64,000 bases of DNA from NCBI GenBank assembly GCA_965228615.1, contig CBDDHT010000003.1, positions 496,001 to 560,000 of the forward strand, written 5' to 3'. Position numbers and translations under genes: made by a program. The notes under the pieces are model-generated. The model saw nothing but the letters and a program-made list of their open reading frames with translations. It ran no database searches and was not told the origin of the DNA. This document shows, piece by piece, positions 43,573 to 53,667 of this stretch; position 1 is the first letter of the stretch; each line of letters begins with the position of its first letter. Source of the DNA: CBDDHT01 sp965228615 (GTDB taxonomy: Bacteria; Pseudomonadota; Alphaproteobacteria; Rhizobiales; Methyloligellaceae).

Positions 43573-43975
43573 AGGCTTCTCTCAAGATTTGATCGGCGAG
43601 ATGGATGCCAAAGCTTCGTCTTGCGACGTTTTAGTCTTGGAGAATATTGCGACATTTTGTATTGCCGCGCGCATGAATGCAATTTGGCTGAAAATGGCGC
43701 TTCTGCCCCTGCGGTACCGCAGGTTTATTTTCATTCCTGTCCCAGCCAAACCTAAAAGCGCCACTTTTGCGAAACAAATTCGTCATGCAGCGAAGCGGAA
43801 GCTGCTGACACGGGGTCTTCGACGTTCTTCGATATCGATGTTCATCGAAAAATGTGTCGCTCGGTTTGTCCGGTGTGTTTCGCCGGTTCGTTCATGAAGT
43901 CGTTCTCCCACTGGTACAGCGTTCGGGAGGCAATGCCGCAAGGCAGATGAGGCTGTATCAGTTGTAGAGAGGGCG

Positions 43976-44407
43976 ATGACACATTTTCAGCGTGCGGGAT
44001 GCGCAGCGGGGCGCGTCGTGCAGAACAGGCGCCGGGCGGTGGCAACACTCGGAGCCCTAGTGTTGATGGTCGGTATGACTGGCGCATCGGCAAGCGAAGA
44101 CGATAGCCATGAACCCGGCGCATTGGCCGGCCCGATTGTTATGGCAGAAGCGCCAATCGTATCAGCCGTTTTTGCAGATCCGCGTTATTGGGGCCTGCAG
44201 CTCAAGGACGATGCACCGGCAGATTTGCCCGGCCCGCAGGACGAGCCCGACCCACAACGATGGCGTCTTGGTCTCGGCGACGGGCAGCAGACGGGATCGG
44301 ACGATATACAGCCGGTCGACGATATGGCCCACAACTCTACTCCGGCCGAATGGAATCGGCCCCTGAAGGATGCGGTGCATCGGGTCGAAGACGACCTGGA
44401 GGATTAG
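43976..44407 (+). CDS. hypothetical exported protein
   Basis: 143 residues. An N-terminal basic stretch (QNRRR) is followed by a hydrophobic segment (AVATLGALVLMVGMTGASA), which looks like a signal peptide cleaved before SEDDSHEP. The mature part is acidic and proline-rich with no recognised domain. AGAGAGGG lies just before the ATG. Family unknown; exported location is inferred. Confidence 0.5.
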   Translation: MTHFQRAGCAAGRVVQNRRRAVATLGALVLMVGMTGASASEDDSHEPGALAGPIVMAEAPIVSAVFADPRYWGLQLKDDAPADLPGPQDEPDPQRWRLGLGDGQQTGSDDIQPVDDMAHNSTPAEWNRPLKDAVHRVEDDLED

Positions 44408-44771
44408 AAACACACGGCTCAAAACGGCGGGACCTGGATTTTGCGCACGACATCGTAAGCAGGTTTCCCCCCGGCATCGGTGAACGGCGCCGCAAATGCC
44501 CGAGCCGTCTGGATAGCGGCACCAAACACCGGCGCCCGGCGATGGCTCGCCATCGCCGGGCTGACTCGGTCGAGTCGAAAAGCGCGTGATGAAATGACGT
44601 GGATCAGTGACGATATCGCCGCATTTCTATAACCTCCGCGTACCTATCATTTTCGTAATGCCATTATTTTCCTAGGGTGCTATCGCAACGCTTGTGCTAT
44701 TTGTTGCGTCGCTGGGGGCATGCGCAAAACCGGGGGCGGTTTTGGTCGGACCTGTACCAGGAGGTATGCCT
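44408..44771. other. interval before the alpha-2-macroglobulin gene
   Basis: 364 bases without a supportable gene. A perfect hairpin lies at 44535-44560, and an AT-rich stretch around 44620-44680 probably contains the promoter of the following operon. Confidence 0.5.
44535..44560. terminator. perfect 11-bp hairpin
   Basis: CCCGGCGATGG (44535-44545) pairs perfectly with CCATCGCCGGG (44550-44560) around CTCG. It stands 128 bases after the stop of the exported hypothetical protein. No T-run follows. Confidence 0.5.
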
Positions 44772-47700
44772 ATGCGCTCTCGCGCGACCGTGGTCACTTC
44801 ATTTCTCTTCGCATTCGCTCTTCTCTTCTCCGCAATCGCACAGCCCGTTCAGGCTGAGGGCGAATTCGTGCATGACGAGATAGCCAAGAGCGCCGCCAAT
44901 TTCGAAGCCCTGCTCAAAGCGCGCAACGACCCTGGCAACCAGTCGGCAAGGGCTTGGTTGCGCATCGGACTCAAGGCGTTGCTGCAAGGCGATCCACGGC
45001 TTGCACGTGCGGCTTTTTCTGCGGCTGCCACACGGTCCCCCAACGACGCCAATATCTGGCTGCGTCTGAAAGAATCCATCGAGGCCATCAAACCGGCCAA
45101 TTCGAACGAGCGTTATCAGCTGCCGGAACAGGCGACCTCCGCGGCCTACCTGGCCTACCGCCGTGCCAAGACCGACACTGTCAAAGCTCAGGCTGCTGCG
45201 AGCCTCGCCGCCGCTCTCGGCAAGCGCCAATATTGGCGCCCTGCCCTCAATGCCTATAAAGCGAGCCTCGGCCTGAAAGAGGTTGCCGTAATCCGCGCGG
45301 CCTATGAGGCGATGCGCGAGGAACATGGTTTTCGGATTCTCGACTATACGGTCGAGTCCGATGCGCTGCAGCCCCGCATGTGTGTCCAGTTTTCCGAAAA
45401 ACTCTCCAAGGGCCGTGTGGACTTTTCGAGCTTCGTCCGTGTCGATGGAAAGGATGCGGCCGCGATCAAGGCAAAAGGCCAGCAGGTGTGTGTTGAAGGC
45501 CTCGAGCATGGCAAACGCTATCAGGTGGCTATCCGCTCAGGGCTCCCATCCGACGTTGGTGAGTTGTTGACCAAGGCGGGCGACTTCACCGTCTATGTGC
45601 GCGACCGCCAACCCGCAGTCCGCTTCGTCAGCCGCAATTATGTGCTGCCGCGGGCGGGCCAGAACGGCCTGCCGATCGTCTCGGTGAACACAAAAGCGAT
45701 TGCACTTGAGGTCTACCGCATCGGTGACCGTGGTCTCGGGACTGCCATCGTCGACAATGAGATTCAGACTCAACTTTATGGCAGCCGTGTTTCCGACCTG
45801 GCCGCAAACAAGGGCGAGAAGGTCTGGACGGGCCAGATGCCGGTCAAGAGCACCCTCAACGAAGACGTGACGACGGCGTTTCCGGTCTCCAAGGCGCTAC
45901 CCGATATGAAACCGGGCGTCTATGTGCTGGTTGCAACGCCCACCAACAAGGAAGCCGAATATTGGGACGAGCGGGCGACGCAGTGGTTCGTGGTGTCCGA
46001 TCTCGGTATCGCCGCCATGTCGGGCGCGAAGGGGATCGATGCATTCGTGCGCTCGCTCTCCAGCGCCGATGCGCTCGACGGCGTCACCGTGCGTTTGATT
46101 GCACGCAATAACAACGTGCTTGCAACGGGCAAGAGCGATGCCCAGGGCCATGTGCATTTCGACGCCGGCGTGACGCGCGGCGAAGGCGGCAATCAACCTG
46201 CCGTGCTTGTGGCCCAGTCCAAGGACGGCGACTATGGCTTTATCAATCTGACCAAGGCCGGGTTCGACCTCTCGGACCGCGGGGTCGCGGGCCGTGCCGC
46301 ACCGGGCGCAATGGATGCCTATGTGTTTACCGAACGCGGCGTGTACCGGCCGGGTGCGGAAGTCCACATCACGGCTCTGCTGCGGGACAAGGCCGGCAAG
46401 GCCGTGACAGGTGTGCCCCTGACGCTGCAGATCGACCGGCCCGATGGCGTCGAGTATCGCAAGATCCTGGTAGCGGACGAGGCCGAGGGCGGGCGCTCGA
46501 TCCCCGTGCCGCTGCTGAGCACGGCAACGACCGGCACATGGCGCATCTTCGCCTTTGCCGATCCGAAAAGTCCACATATCGGCGAGACGACGTTTCTGGT
46601 GGAGGACTTCGTACCGGACCGGATGGAGCTGACGCTCGAGTCCAAGAGCAAGTCGGCAGCGCCCGATAAACCGGCCAGGTTCGATGTCGAGGGACGCTAT
46701 CTTTATGGCGCACCGGCATCGGATCTTGCTCTCGAAGGCGATATTGTCATTGCGCCGCGAGAGAAAGATTTCGAGAGCTTCGCAGGTTACAAATTCGGCC
46801 TCTCGGACGATCCGATTACGGCGATCCGCCGACCCCTGTTCGAGCTGCCTCAGACGGATGCAGCCGGCAAGGCGATCGTGACTGCGCCCTTGCCCACCCT
46901 GCCGCAGACGACCCGGCCGCTCGTCGCCAAAGTCTCGATCCGGTTGCGGGAGTCGGGCGGGCGCGCAATTTCCAAGTCGGCCACCCTACCCATCGAGGCC
47001 ACCGGCCCGATGATCGGCGTCAAACCGCAATTCACAAAAGGCCATGTGGGCGAAGGCACTGAGGCACGCTTCGCTGTCGCCGTGCGGGCACCGGATGGAA
47101 AGCAGGCAGACCTTGCCGGCATCAAGTGGGAACTCTTCAAGGTCACCCAGCGCTATCAGTGGTACCGCCAGAACGGTAGCTGGTACTCAGAGCCAGTGAC
47201 ATATTCGGAACGCGTTGGTGAAGGTAAGCTGGACGCCAAGGCGGATGGTGCCGTGACCATAGGATCGCCGGTTACTTACGGCCGCTACCGGCTCGATCTT
47301 GCGCAGGGCGGACCCGACGGGCCCGCGACCAGCATAGCATTCACAGCCGGCTGGTATTCGTCGGATGCGGCCAAGACACCGGACTTCCTGGATATTTCGC
47401 TCGACAAATCGCGCTACCGGCCCGGCGATACGGCGCAGGTGCGGATCGTTCCGCGCGGCGCAGGCAAAGCCGTCGTGACGATCGTCAATGACGGTGTGGT
47501 TGCCATGAAGACCGTTGCCGTCACCAAGGACGGTGCGACGGTCACCTTCCCCGTCAGCCCCGAATGGGGACCCGGCACCTATGTGACGGCGAACCTCTAC
47601 CGCCCAATGGATGTGGGCGCCAAGCAAATGCCGCGCCGCTCCATCGGCGTCTCGTGGCTCGGTGTCGATCGCAGCGAACGCACACTCGGCGTGGAACTGA

Positions 47701-49997
47701 CATTGCCCGAAACAATCCGACCGCGCGGTGATCTCGTTATCCCGATTGGCGTGACCGGTCTCGCGCCGGGCGAAAAGGCGCATATGGTCGTCGCGGCGGT
47801 CGATGTGGGGATTCTCAATCTCACCAACTACAAACCACCGGCACCCGAAAGCTGGTATTTCGGTCAGCGCCGGCTTGGTGTCGAGCTTCGTGACCTATAT
47901 GGCCAGCTCATCGACGGCATGCGCGCCAGCCCCGGCCGGTTGCGTTCGGGTGGCGACGGTATTGCATCTACGGCCAAGGGCAACCCGCCGACACAGGCAC
48001 CCGTGTCGCTCTTCTCCGGCATCGTCTCCGTGGATGAGAACGGCAAAGCCGAAGTGCAGTTCGAAGTGCCGGCATTCAACGGAACGCTCCGCGTCATGGC
48101 GGCTGCATGGACCGGCGACAAGCTCGGTCACGGCACCAAGGACCTGATCGTTCGCGATCCGGTTGTCTTGACGGCGAGTCTGCCGCGCTTCCTCAACGAG
48201 GGCGATACCTCGCGCATACATGTCAGCATCGACAATGTGGATGGCGCTGCCGGGGACTACGAACTCAGCTTGCGGATCGACGGAACGGTAAAAGCGAAAG
48301 GCGATACAGCCAAGAAACTGACACTTGCCGCCGGTGCCAAGGCCGACCTCTCGATACCGATTCTCGGTGCCAAGATCGGTGATGCGACTATTACCGCCTC
48401 GCTTTCCGGACCGGACGACCTGCTGCTCGATCAGGAGCTGAAGTTGCGCGTTCACGCGCCGTCGCCCGAAATCTCACGGCGCAATGTGCACGAGCTAATC
48501 GCCAGTACGGGCACCATCAAGCTGAGCGAAGACCTCTTCGCCGACTTCGTGCCGGGAACGGGCAAGGTGACCGTAAGCGTCGCACCGGGCGCAGCGCTGG
48601 ATGTGCCTGGCCTCCTTCTGGCGCTTGATCGCTATCCGCATGGATGCGCCGAGCAGATCACCAGCCGAGCGCTGCCGCTCCTCTATGTCAATACAATTGC
48701 GGAGCGGACCGGTCTCGGTGCTGAGAAGGCAATTCCGGAGCGCATTCAGGCTGCCATCGACCGTCTACTCGGGCATCAATCATCCTCGGGCGGCTTCGGT
48801 CTATGGTCGGCTGGTGGCGGCGACCTGTGGCTCACTGCCTATATCACCGACTTTCTGAACCGCGCCCGCGAGCAGAAATATCAGGTTCCCGATCATGCCT
48901 ATGAATCGGCGCTCGACCGGCTGCAGAACTTCGTCGCCAATGCGAGCGATGTTCGTGGCGGCGGCGAGCCGTTGGCTTATGCGCTCTATGTTCTGGCGCG
49001 ATCGGGACGGGCAAGTATAGGCGATCTCAGATATTTCGCCGACGCCAAGCTCGGCGACTTCGCAACGCCCTTCGCCAAGGCGCAACTTGCAGCATCGCTC
49101 TCCATGTATGGCGATACGGATCGTGCCAAGTCGACCTTCCGGGCAGCCATGTCGGCTCTCGATCGGACACCGTCAGACAAAACCCGGACAGACTTTGGGT
49201 CGCTGCTGCGGGACAGGGCCGGCATTCTTACGATCGCCGCTGAGACCGGTATCGACGCTTCGGCAATCCCCGCCATCGCCAAAAAACTCGACGCATCGCG
49301 CAACAATCGCGCCTTGACCTCGACCCAGGAGAACGCCTGGCTGATCCTGGCGGCCCGTGCCCTCTTCGATCAGGCCGGCAAACTGTCACTCGAGGTCGGC
49401 GGCAAGGCACATAAGGGCGCGTTCTTCGGCACCTATTCGGCAAAGGAGCTGGCCGATGGTGAGATCTCGATCGTCAACAAGGGCGATGCCGCCCTCAGCG
49501 CGACCGTAACGGTCTCAGGTGTTCCAACCACACCCGAGCCTCCCGCAAGCAAGGGCTTTACGATCGAGCGCCGCGTCTTTTCCATGGAAGGCAAGCCGCT
49601 ATTGCTCGAAAAGGTGGAGCAGAACCAGCGTGTGGTTGTCCTGCTCCAGGTTGCCGAAGCAGAAGCCAAACGGGCACGCATCGTCGTCGTAGACAGCCTG
49701 CCGGCCGGGTTCGAGATCGAGAACCCGCGGCTGACCACTAGGGGCGGACGGCTCAAACTGCCATGGCTGATCACGCAAGGCTTCGCCGAGCATACGGAGT
49801 ATCGCGACGATCGGTTCACGGCGGCTTTCAACCGCGCATCGAGCAAGCCCGGTGTCATCAGCGTCGCCTATGTCATGCGCGCCGTAACGCCCGGGAACTA
49901 CATTCAGCCACCTGCCCTGGTGGAAGATATGTATCGTCCGGAACGGATAGCGCGCACAGAAACGGGCACGGTGGAGATCACCGCACCCAGTCGCTGA
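44772..49997 (+). CDS. bacterial alpha-2-macroglobulin (YfhM-like)
   Basis: 1741 residues from ATG 44772, chosen because AGGAGG lies 7 bases upstream and a Sec signal peptide then begins at once (SFLFAFALLFSAIAQPVQA). An N-terminal helical region (about 30-170) is followed by MG-type beta domains, a bait-like region, the A2M domain and an alpha/alpha thioester domain. The thioester motif is intact: HGCAEQ with Cys1292. These proteins trap proteases in the periplasm. Unlike E. coli YfhM no lipobox is present in this reading. It is followed after one base by the PBP1C gene, the classic partner that repairs peptidoglycan. Confidence 0.92.
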   Translation: MRSRATVVTSFLFAFALLFSAIAQPVQAEGEFVHDEIAKSAANFEALLKARNDPGNQSARAWLRIGLKALLQGDPRLARAAFSAAATRSPNDANIWLRLKESIEAIKPANSNERYQLPEQATSAAYLAYRRAKTDTVKAQAAASLAAALGKRQYWRPALNAYKASLGLKEVAVIRAAYEAMREEHGFRILDYTVESDALQPRMCVQFSEKLSKGRVDFSSFVRVDGKDAAAIKAKGQQVCVEGLEHGKRYQVAIRSGLPSDVGELLTKAGDFTVYVRDRQPAVRFVSRNYVLPRAGQNGLPIVSVNTKAIALEVYRIGDRGLGTAIVDNEIQTQLYGSRVSDLAANKGEKVWTGQMPVKSTLNEDVTTAFPVSKALPDMKPGVYVLVATPTNKEAEYWDERATQWFVVSDLGIAAMSGAKGIDAFVRSLSSADALDGVTVRLIARNNNVLATGKSDAQGHVHFDAGVTRGEGGNQPAVLVAQSKDGDYGFINLTKAGFDLSDRGVAGRAAPGAMDAYVFTERGVYRPGAEVHITALLRDKAGKAVTGVPLTLQIDRPDGVEYRKILVADEAEGGRSIPVPLLSTATTGTWRIFAFADPKSPHIGETTFLVEDFVPDRMELTLESKSKSAAPDKPARFDVEGRYLYGAPASDLALEGDIVIAPREKDFESFAGYKFGLSDDPITAIRRPLFELPQTDAAGKAIVTAPLPTLPQTTRPLVAKVSIRLRESGGRAISKSATLPIEATGPMIGVKPQFTKGHVGEGTEARFAVAVRAPDGKQADLAGIKWELFKVTQRYQWYRQNGSWYSEPVTYSERVGEGKLDAKADGAVTIGSPVTYGRYRLDLAQGGPDGPATSIAFTAGWYSSDAAKTPDFLDISLDKSRYRPGDTAQVRIVPRGAGKAVVTIVNDGVVAMKTVAVTKDGATVTFPVSPEWGPGTYVTANLYRPMDVGAKQMPRRSIGVSWLGVDRSERTLGVELTLPETIRPRGDLVIPIGVTGLAPGEKAHMVVAAVDVGILNLTNYKPPAPESWYFGQRRLGVELRDLYGQLIDGMRASPGRLRSGGDGIASTAKGNPPTQAPVSLFSGIVSVDENGKAEVQFEVPAFNGTLRVMAAAWTGDKLGHGTKDLIVRDPVVLTASLPRFLNEGDTSRIHVSIDNVDGAAGDYELSLRIDGTVKAKGDTAKKLTLAAGAKADLSIPILGAKIGDATITASLSGPDDLLLDQELKLRVHAPSPEISRRNVHELIASTGTIKLSEDLFADFVPGTGKVTVSVAPGAALDVPGLLLALDRYPHGCAEQITSRALPLLYVNTIAERTGLGAEKAIPERIQAAIDRLLGHQSSSGGFGLWSAGGGDLWLTAYITDFLNRAREQKYQVPDHAYESALDRLQNFVANASDVRGGGEPLAYALYVLARSGRASIGDLRYFADAKLGDFATPFAKAQLAASLSMYGDTDRAKSTFRAAMSALDRTPSDKTRTDFGSLLRDRAGILTIAAETGIDASAIPAIAKKLDASRNNRALTSTQENAWLILAARALFDQAGKLSLEVGGKAHKGAFFGTYSAKELADGEISIVNKGDAALSATVTVSGVPTTPEPPASKGFTIERRVFSMEGKPLLLEKVEQNQRVVVLLQVAEAEAKRARIVVVDSLPAGFEIENPRLTTRGGRLKLPWLITQGFAEHTEYRDDRFTAAFNRASSKPGVISVAYVMRAVTPGNYIQPPALVEDMYRPERIARTETGTVEITAPSR

Positions 49998-49998
49998 T

Positions 49999-52140
49999 AT
50001 GGACGGGACAGAAAAGAATGAAGCCGATGGCGCCGAACGAGGCGCCATCGGATGGCGCCGCTGGGTGATTGCTCTCGCGATTGCAGGTTTCGCGCTGTTC
50101 GCTGCCATCAGCTCCGGTCTCGGGATTGCCTATTCCCGGATCGGGCCTTTACCCCCAACGGTCGAGCCCGCCCTGTCGACTGTGGTCCTGGACCGCGAGA
50201 ACCGTCTGCTTCGCGCCTTCACCACGCCCGAAGGGCGATGGCGTCTGCCGGTCACACCCGACAATGTCGATGCGCACCTGCTCAAGCTGTTGATCGCCTA
50301 TGAGGACAAACGGTTTTACGAGCATCGCGGCATCGATCCTCTGGCGCTTGGACGGGCTCTATGGCAGATGGTCTCGAATGGCCGGGTCGTATCGGGCGCC
50401 TCCACGATCACGATGCAGGTTGCCCGTCTGATCGAGCCAAGACCGAAACGATCGTTTTCGGCCAAACTTCGTCAGATGCTGCGTGCCGTCCAGCTCGAGC
50501 GGTCATTGAGCAAACGCGAGATCTTGACGCTCTATCTGACGCTTGCGCCATATGGCGGTAACCTGGAAGGTGTCCGGGCCGCATCGCTTGCCTATTTCGG
50601 CAAAGAACCGCGCCGGTTGAATCCCGACCAGGCGGCCCTTCTCGTCGCTCTGCCACAGTCGCCGGAAAAGCGACGGCCGGACCGGGTTCATCAACGCGCC
50701 AGACGTGCTCGCGACCGCGTTCTCATGCGCGGACTGCAGGAGGGCGTCTTTTCGCAATCCTCGGTAGAGGCCGCTCAGTCTCGACCCGTTCCGACAGCGC
50801 GGAAGCGCTTTCCTCAACTCGCCGCTCATGTCGCGCGCGAGACGATTGTCAGGGCCTCTCAACGCGTAAGCCATCGTCTGACGCTCGACCGGGATCTACA
50901 GCGCACACTGGAGACTTTGGCCCGAGACCGGGCAATCGCTCTCGGCCCCCGCCACTCGCTCGCGATACTGGTTGTCGAGCACCGCACAGGCGATGTGATC
51001 GCCCATGTCGGTTCGGCTGGATTCCTCGACACCGCACGATCGGGCCATATCGATATGATCAAGGCGATTCGCTCTCCCGGCTCGACCTTGAAACCGATTG
51101 TCTATGGCCTTGCATTCGATGTCGGTCTTGCCCACCCCGAAACTCTGATCGATGACCGCCCTGCCCGTTTTGGCACCTACGCGCCACGGAATTTCGATAA
51201 GGCCTTCCAGGGGACAGTGACCGTACGCGATGCCTTGCAACGTTCGCTGAATGTGCCTGCGGTCAAGATGATGCACGCGCTTGGCCCGATGCGCTTTGCC
51301 GCGCGCCTGGAACGCGCGGGCACACCGCTCGCATTGCCCAAAGGCGGAAAGCCGGGACTGGCCGTGGCGCTTGGCGGTACCGGTATTCGGCTTGCGGATC
51401 TCGCGCGTCTTTATGCGGCGATTGCCAGAGGCGGTGAACCCGTCGACCTTCATTATCAGCGCGAACGCGAACTGGATCTGTCGGCTCCGCATAAAGCGAG
51501 ACTGCTGTCGCCGGTCTCTGCCTGGTACATCTCCGACATACTGAGCGCTGCCCCGGCGCCGACGAATGCCACCACGGGGCGGATCGCATTCAAGACTGGC
51601 ACGTCTTATGGATACCGCGATGCATGGGCCGTCGGGTTCGATGGACGCCACACGATTGCGGTATGGGCCGGACGTCCCGATGGCATGGCGTCTCCGGGCC
51701 TGTCGGGCATTCTGACAGCCGCGCCGATTCTACACGATGCGTTTTCGCGCCTCGGCGGACATCTCGAACCGCTGCCCAGGGCGCCACGCGGGAGCGTGAT
51801 AGCAACAACAGCCACACTGCCGCCGCCGCTGAGGTTTTTCGGTGCCGAGGGGACAGACAGCAGGTCACCCAGTGGAACCGCACCCAAGATTGCCTTCCCG
51901 CCGAACGGTGCCGAGGTCGCACTTTCATCTGAACCGGAGCTGTCATCGGCATTGCCGCTTAAGGCGGAAGGAGGGCGGCTTCCACTCACCTGGTTCGCGA
52001 ATGGTGTGCCGGTGAACTCGCAGGCCCGCAAACGGATTGCATTCTGGCAGCCGGACGGTGGCGGCTTTGTCAAACTGACGGTCATGGATCGCTCCGGTCG
52101 CACGGATAGTGTGACGTTTAAGATCGAGAAGGCTGAGTGA
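49999..52140 (+). CDS. pbpC: penicillin-binding protein 1C
   Basis: 713 residues. One transmembrane anchor (about 22-45) is followed by a GT51 transglycosylase domain with the catalytic Glu102 in EDKRFYEHRGID. The transpeptidase domain has the SxxK motif S362-TLK, SLN (416-418) and KTGTS (532-536). A C-terminal BiPBP_C-like beta domain starts near 625. All catalytic motifs are intact. It starts one base after the A2M stop, so the pair is co-translated. PBP1C is thought to repair the wall after damage sensed with its A2M partner. Confidence 0.93.
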   Translation: MDGTEKNEADGAERGAIGWRRWVIALAIAGFALFAAISSGLGIAYSRIGPLPPTVEPALSTVVLDRENRLLRAFTTPEGRWRLPVTPDNVDAHLLKLLIAYEDKRFYEHRGIDPLALGRALWQMVSNGRVVSGASTITMQVARLIEPRPKRSFSAKLRQMLRAVQLERSLSKREILTLYLTLAPYGGNLEGVRAASLAYFGKEPRRLNPDQAALLVALPQSPEKRRPDRVHQRARRARDRVLMRGLQEGVFSQSSVEAAQSRPVPTARKRFPQLAAHVARETIVRASQRVSHRLTLDRDLQRTLETLARDRAIALGPRHSLAILVVEHRTGDVIAHVGSAGFLDTARSGHIDMIKAIRSPGSTLKPIVYGLAFDVGLAHPETLIDDRPARFGTYAPRNFDKAFQGTVTVRDALQRSLNVPAVKMMHALGPMRFAARLERAGTPLALPKGGKPGLAVALGGTGIRLADLARLYAAIARGGEPVDLHYQRERELDLSAPHKARLLSPVSAWYISDILSAAPAPTNATTGRIAFKTGTSYGYRDAWAVGFDGRHTIAVWAGRPDGMASPGLSGILTAAPILHDAFSRLGGHLEPLPRAPRGSVIATTATLPPPLRFFGAEGTDSRSPSGTAPKIAFPPNGAEVALSSEPELSSALPLKAEGGRLPLTWFANGVPVNSQARKRIAFWQPDGGGFVKLTVMDRSGRTDSVTFKIEKAE

Positions 52141-52294
52141 GGGTTCGGCGTTATAGGTTGTGCCGGTGCTGTCCGGTTGGATAGTGCCGCTCCAGCCAAG
52201 CGCGGCGCGCAGACGAGCCATGCCCCTCTGCACTTTGGCCAATCTCACCCACCTGCTATAAGCCCACAAACCCAACAATAATGGACCCGCCCCA

Positions 52295-53515
52295 TTGGTT
52301 GCCCTGACCGATCCTCCGCCGCAGGCCGCATGGAAAAAACAGATGCCGGCCATGCTTGTCGGGGCCGGTCACGGCGGTACACACTGGATTCTGGCAACCT
52401 TCTATATTCTGCTGCCGTTTCTCTCCAAAGAACTCGGGTTGAGTTATGCGGCTGCCGGCGCGCTCGTCACGCTCTTTCATGCCTCGTCCCTCACAGCCAA
52501 TGTCGCGAGCGGAGCCATCGTCGACATTGCCGGACGCCGTGTTGTGATACAGGCGCTTTCCCTTGTGATCGGCGCATCGGCACTTATCGCCGTTGGATTC
52601 AGCACCGGGCTTGTCGGCATCGCCGTCGCCGTAATCTTCATCGGTCTGACAAACAATCTCTGGCATCCGGCCGCGATTTCCTATCTCTCGCGGGCCTATC
52701 CCCACACGCGGGGACTGGCACTGTCGATACACACACTCGGCGCAACCTTCGGTGATCTGCTGGCACCACTTGCCGCGGGCGGACTCTTGCTCGTTTTCTC
52801 CTGGCGAACCGTCGCACCAATCAGCGCCCTGCCTGTCTTCCTGGTAGCGGTGTTGCTTCTCGTCATCCTGCGCGAGCGCCCGTCGGAGAATGGAGATGAC
52901 CGCATTACCGGAGGCGCAAGGACCTATTTCACCGGTCTGGTCGGAATGCTTCGCGACAAGGCACTGATTGGCCTGTGCGTAATGTCTGGCTTTCGGGCCA
53001 TGACCCAGAACGGCGTTCTGGTCTTTCTCCCGCTCTATCTGGTCGGCGTCCTCGAAGTCAGCCCGTTCCTGCTTGGCCTCGTGATGATGACCTTGCAGAT
53101 CGGCGGCATCATTGCCGGCCCGGTTGCCGGAACGCTGTCGGACCGGATTGGCCGTCAGCCCGTCGCACTTGCCGGTCTCGCCGCGACATCACTGGCGGTA
53201 CTGAGCTTCGCTTTCGTCGAGGCAATCGTCCCCTTCGTCATCCTCGTTTTTGTTCTAGGGTTCGCGCTCTTCTCGATCAGACCTGTGATCCATAGCTGGA
53301 CCATGGATATTACCGAGGATCATATGGCGGGTACGGCGGTTAGTGTGCTGTTCGGCATTCAATCTGCTTTCACACTCGTCATCCCCGTACTCGGCGGCCT
53401 GATCGCCGACCATTGGGGACTACAGACGGTCTTCTACCTCCTCACAGCGACCGTCGCGATCGCCACAGCGATCGCATTTGTGCTTCCGGAAGCCAAACCG
53501 CGTGGCAGCTCTTGA
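52295..53515 (+). CDS. MFS exporter, fosmidomycin-resistance (Fsr)-like
   Basis: Up to 406 residues with about 12 hydrophobic segments. The start MLVGAGHGGTHWILATFYILLPF and the A-motif-like DIAGRR after helix 2 fit the Fsr branch of the major facilitator superfamily. The listed start is a TTG without a ribosome binding site. ATG 52343 (MPAMLVG), preceded by GGAAA, is a good alternative giving 390 residues. It is a single gene. Substrate unknown; drug or metabolite export is a family-level inference. Confidence 0.85.
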   Translation: MVALTDPPPQAAWKKQMPAMLVGAGHGGTHWILATFYILLPFLSKELGLSYAAAGALVTLFHASSLTANVASGAIVDIAGRRVVIQALSLVIGASALIAVGFSTGLVGIAVAVIFIGLTNNLWHPAAISYLSRAYPHTRGLALSIHTLGATFGDLLAPLAAGGLLLVFSWRTVAPISALPVFLVAVLLLVILRERPSENGDDRITGGARTYFTGLVGMLRDKALIGLCVMSGFRAMTQNGVLVFLPLYLVGVLEVSPFLLGLVMMTLQIGGIIAGPVAGTLSDRIGRQPVALAGLAATSLAVLSFAFVEAIVPFVILVFVLGFALFSIRPVIHSWTMDITEDHMAGTAVSVLFGIQSAFTLVIPVLGGLIADHWGLQTVFYLLTATVAIATAIAFVLPEAKPRGSS

Positions 53516-53667
53516 CAGGATGAGACCATCCCCCCACTGAACTTGCCGCTTTTTCGAGCGAACACGCAAAACTGTTTCGCCCCGCGTCGCAACCTGCTTA
53601 TCTTGCATCATGCTACAAGTGCAAAAGAGCCGAAGGCTCGGAAAAGTAGGAACATTCGGAGGATGGA

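Larger units (their letters stand above)
43125..43975. other. gene-poor interval downstream of mucR
   Basis: 851 bases with one hairpin (43178-43218) and one weak minus-strand ORF (43321-43572). Other open frames have no start signals or recognisable sequence. Several stretches are AT-rich. Confidence 0.5.

Noticed and set aside
43559..43897. 112-codon plus-strand ORF downstream of mucR
   Set aside because: No ribosome binding site, basic and cysteine-rich in a way typical of chance frames.
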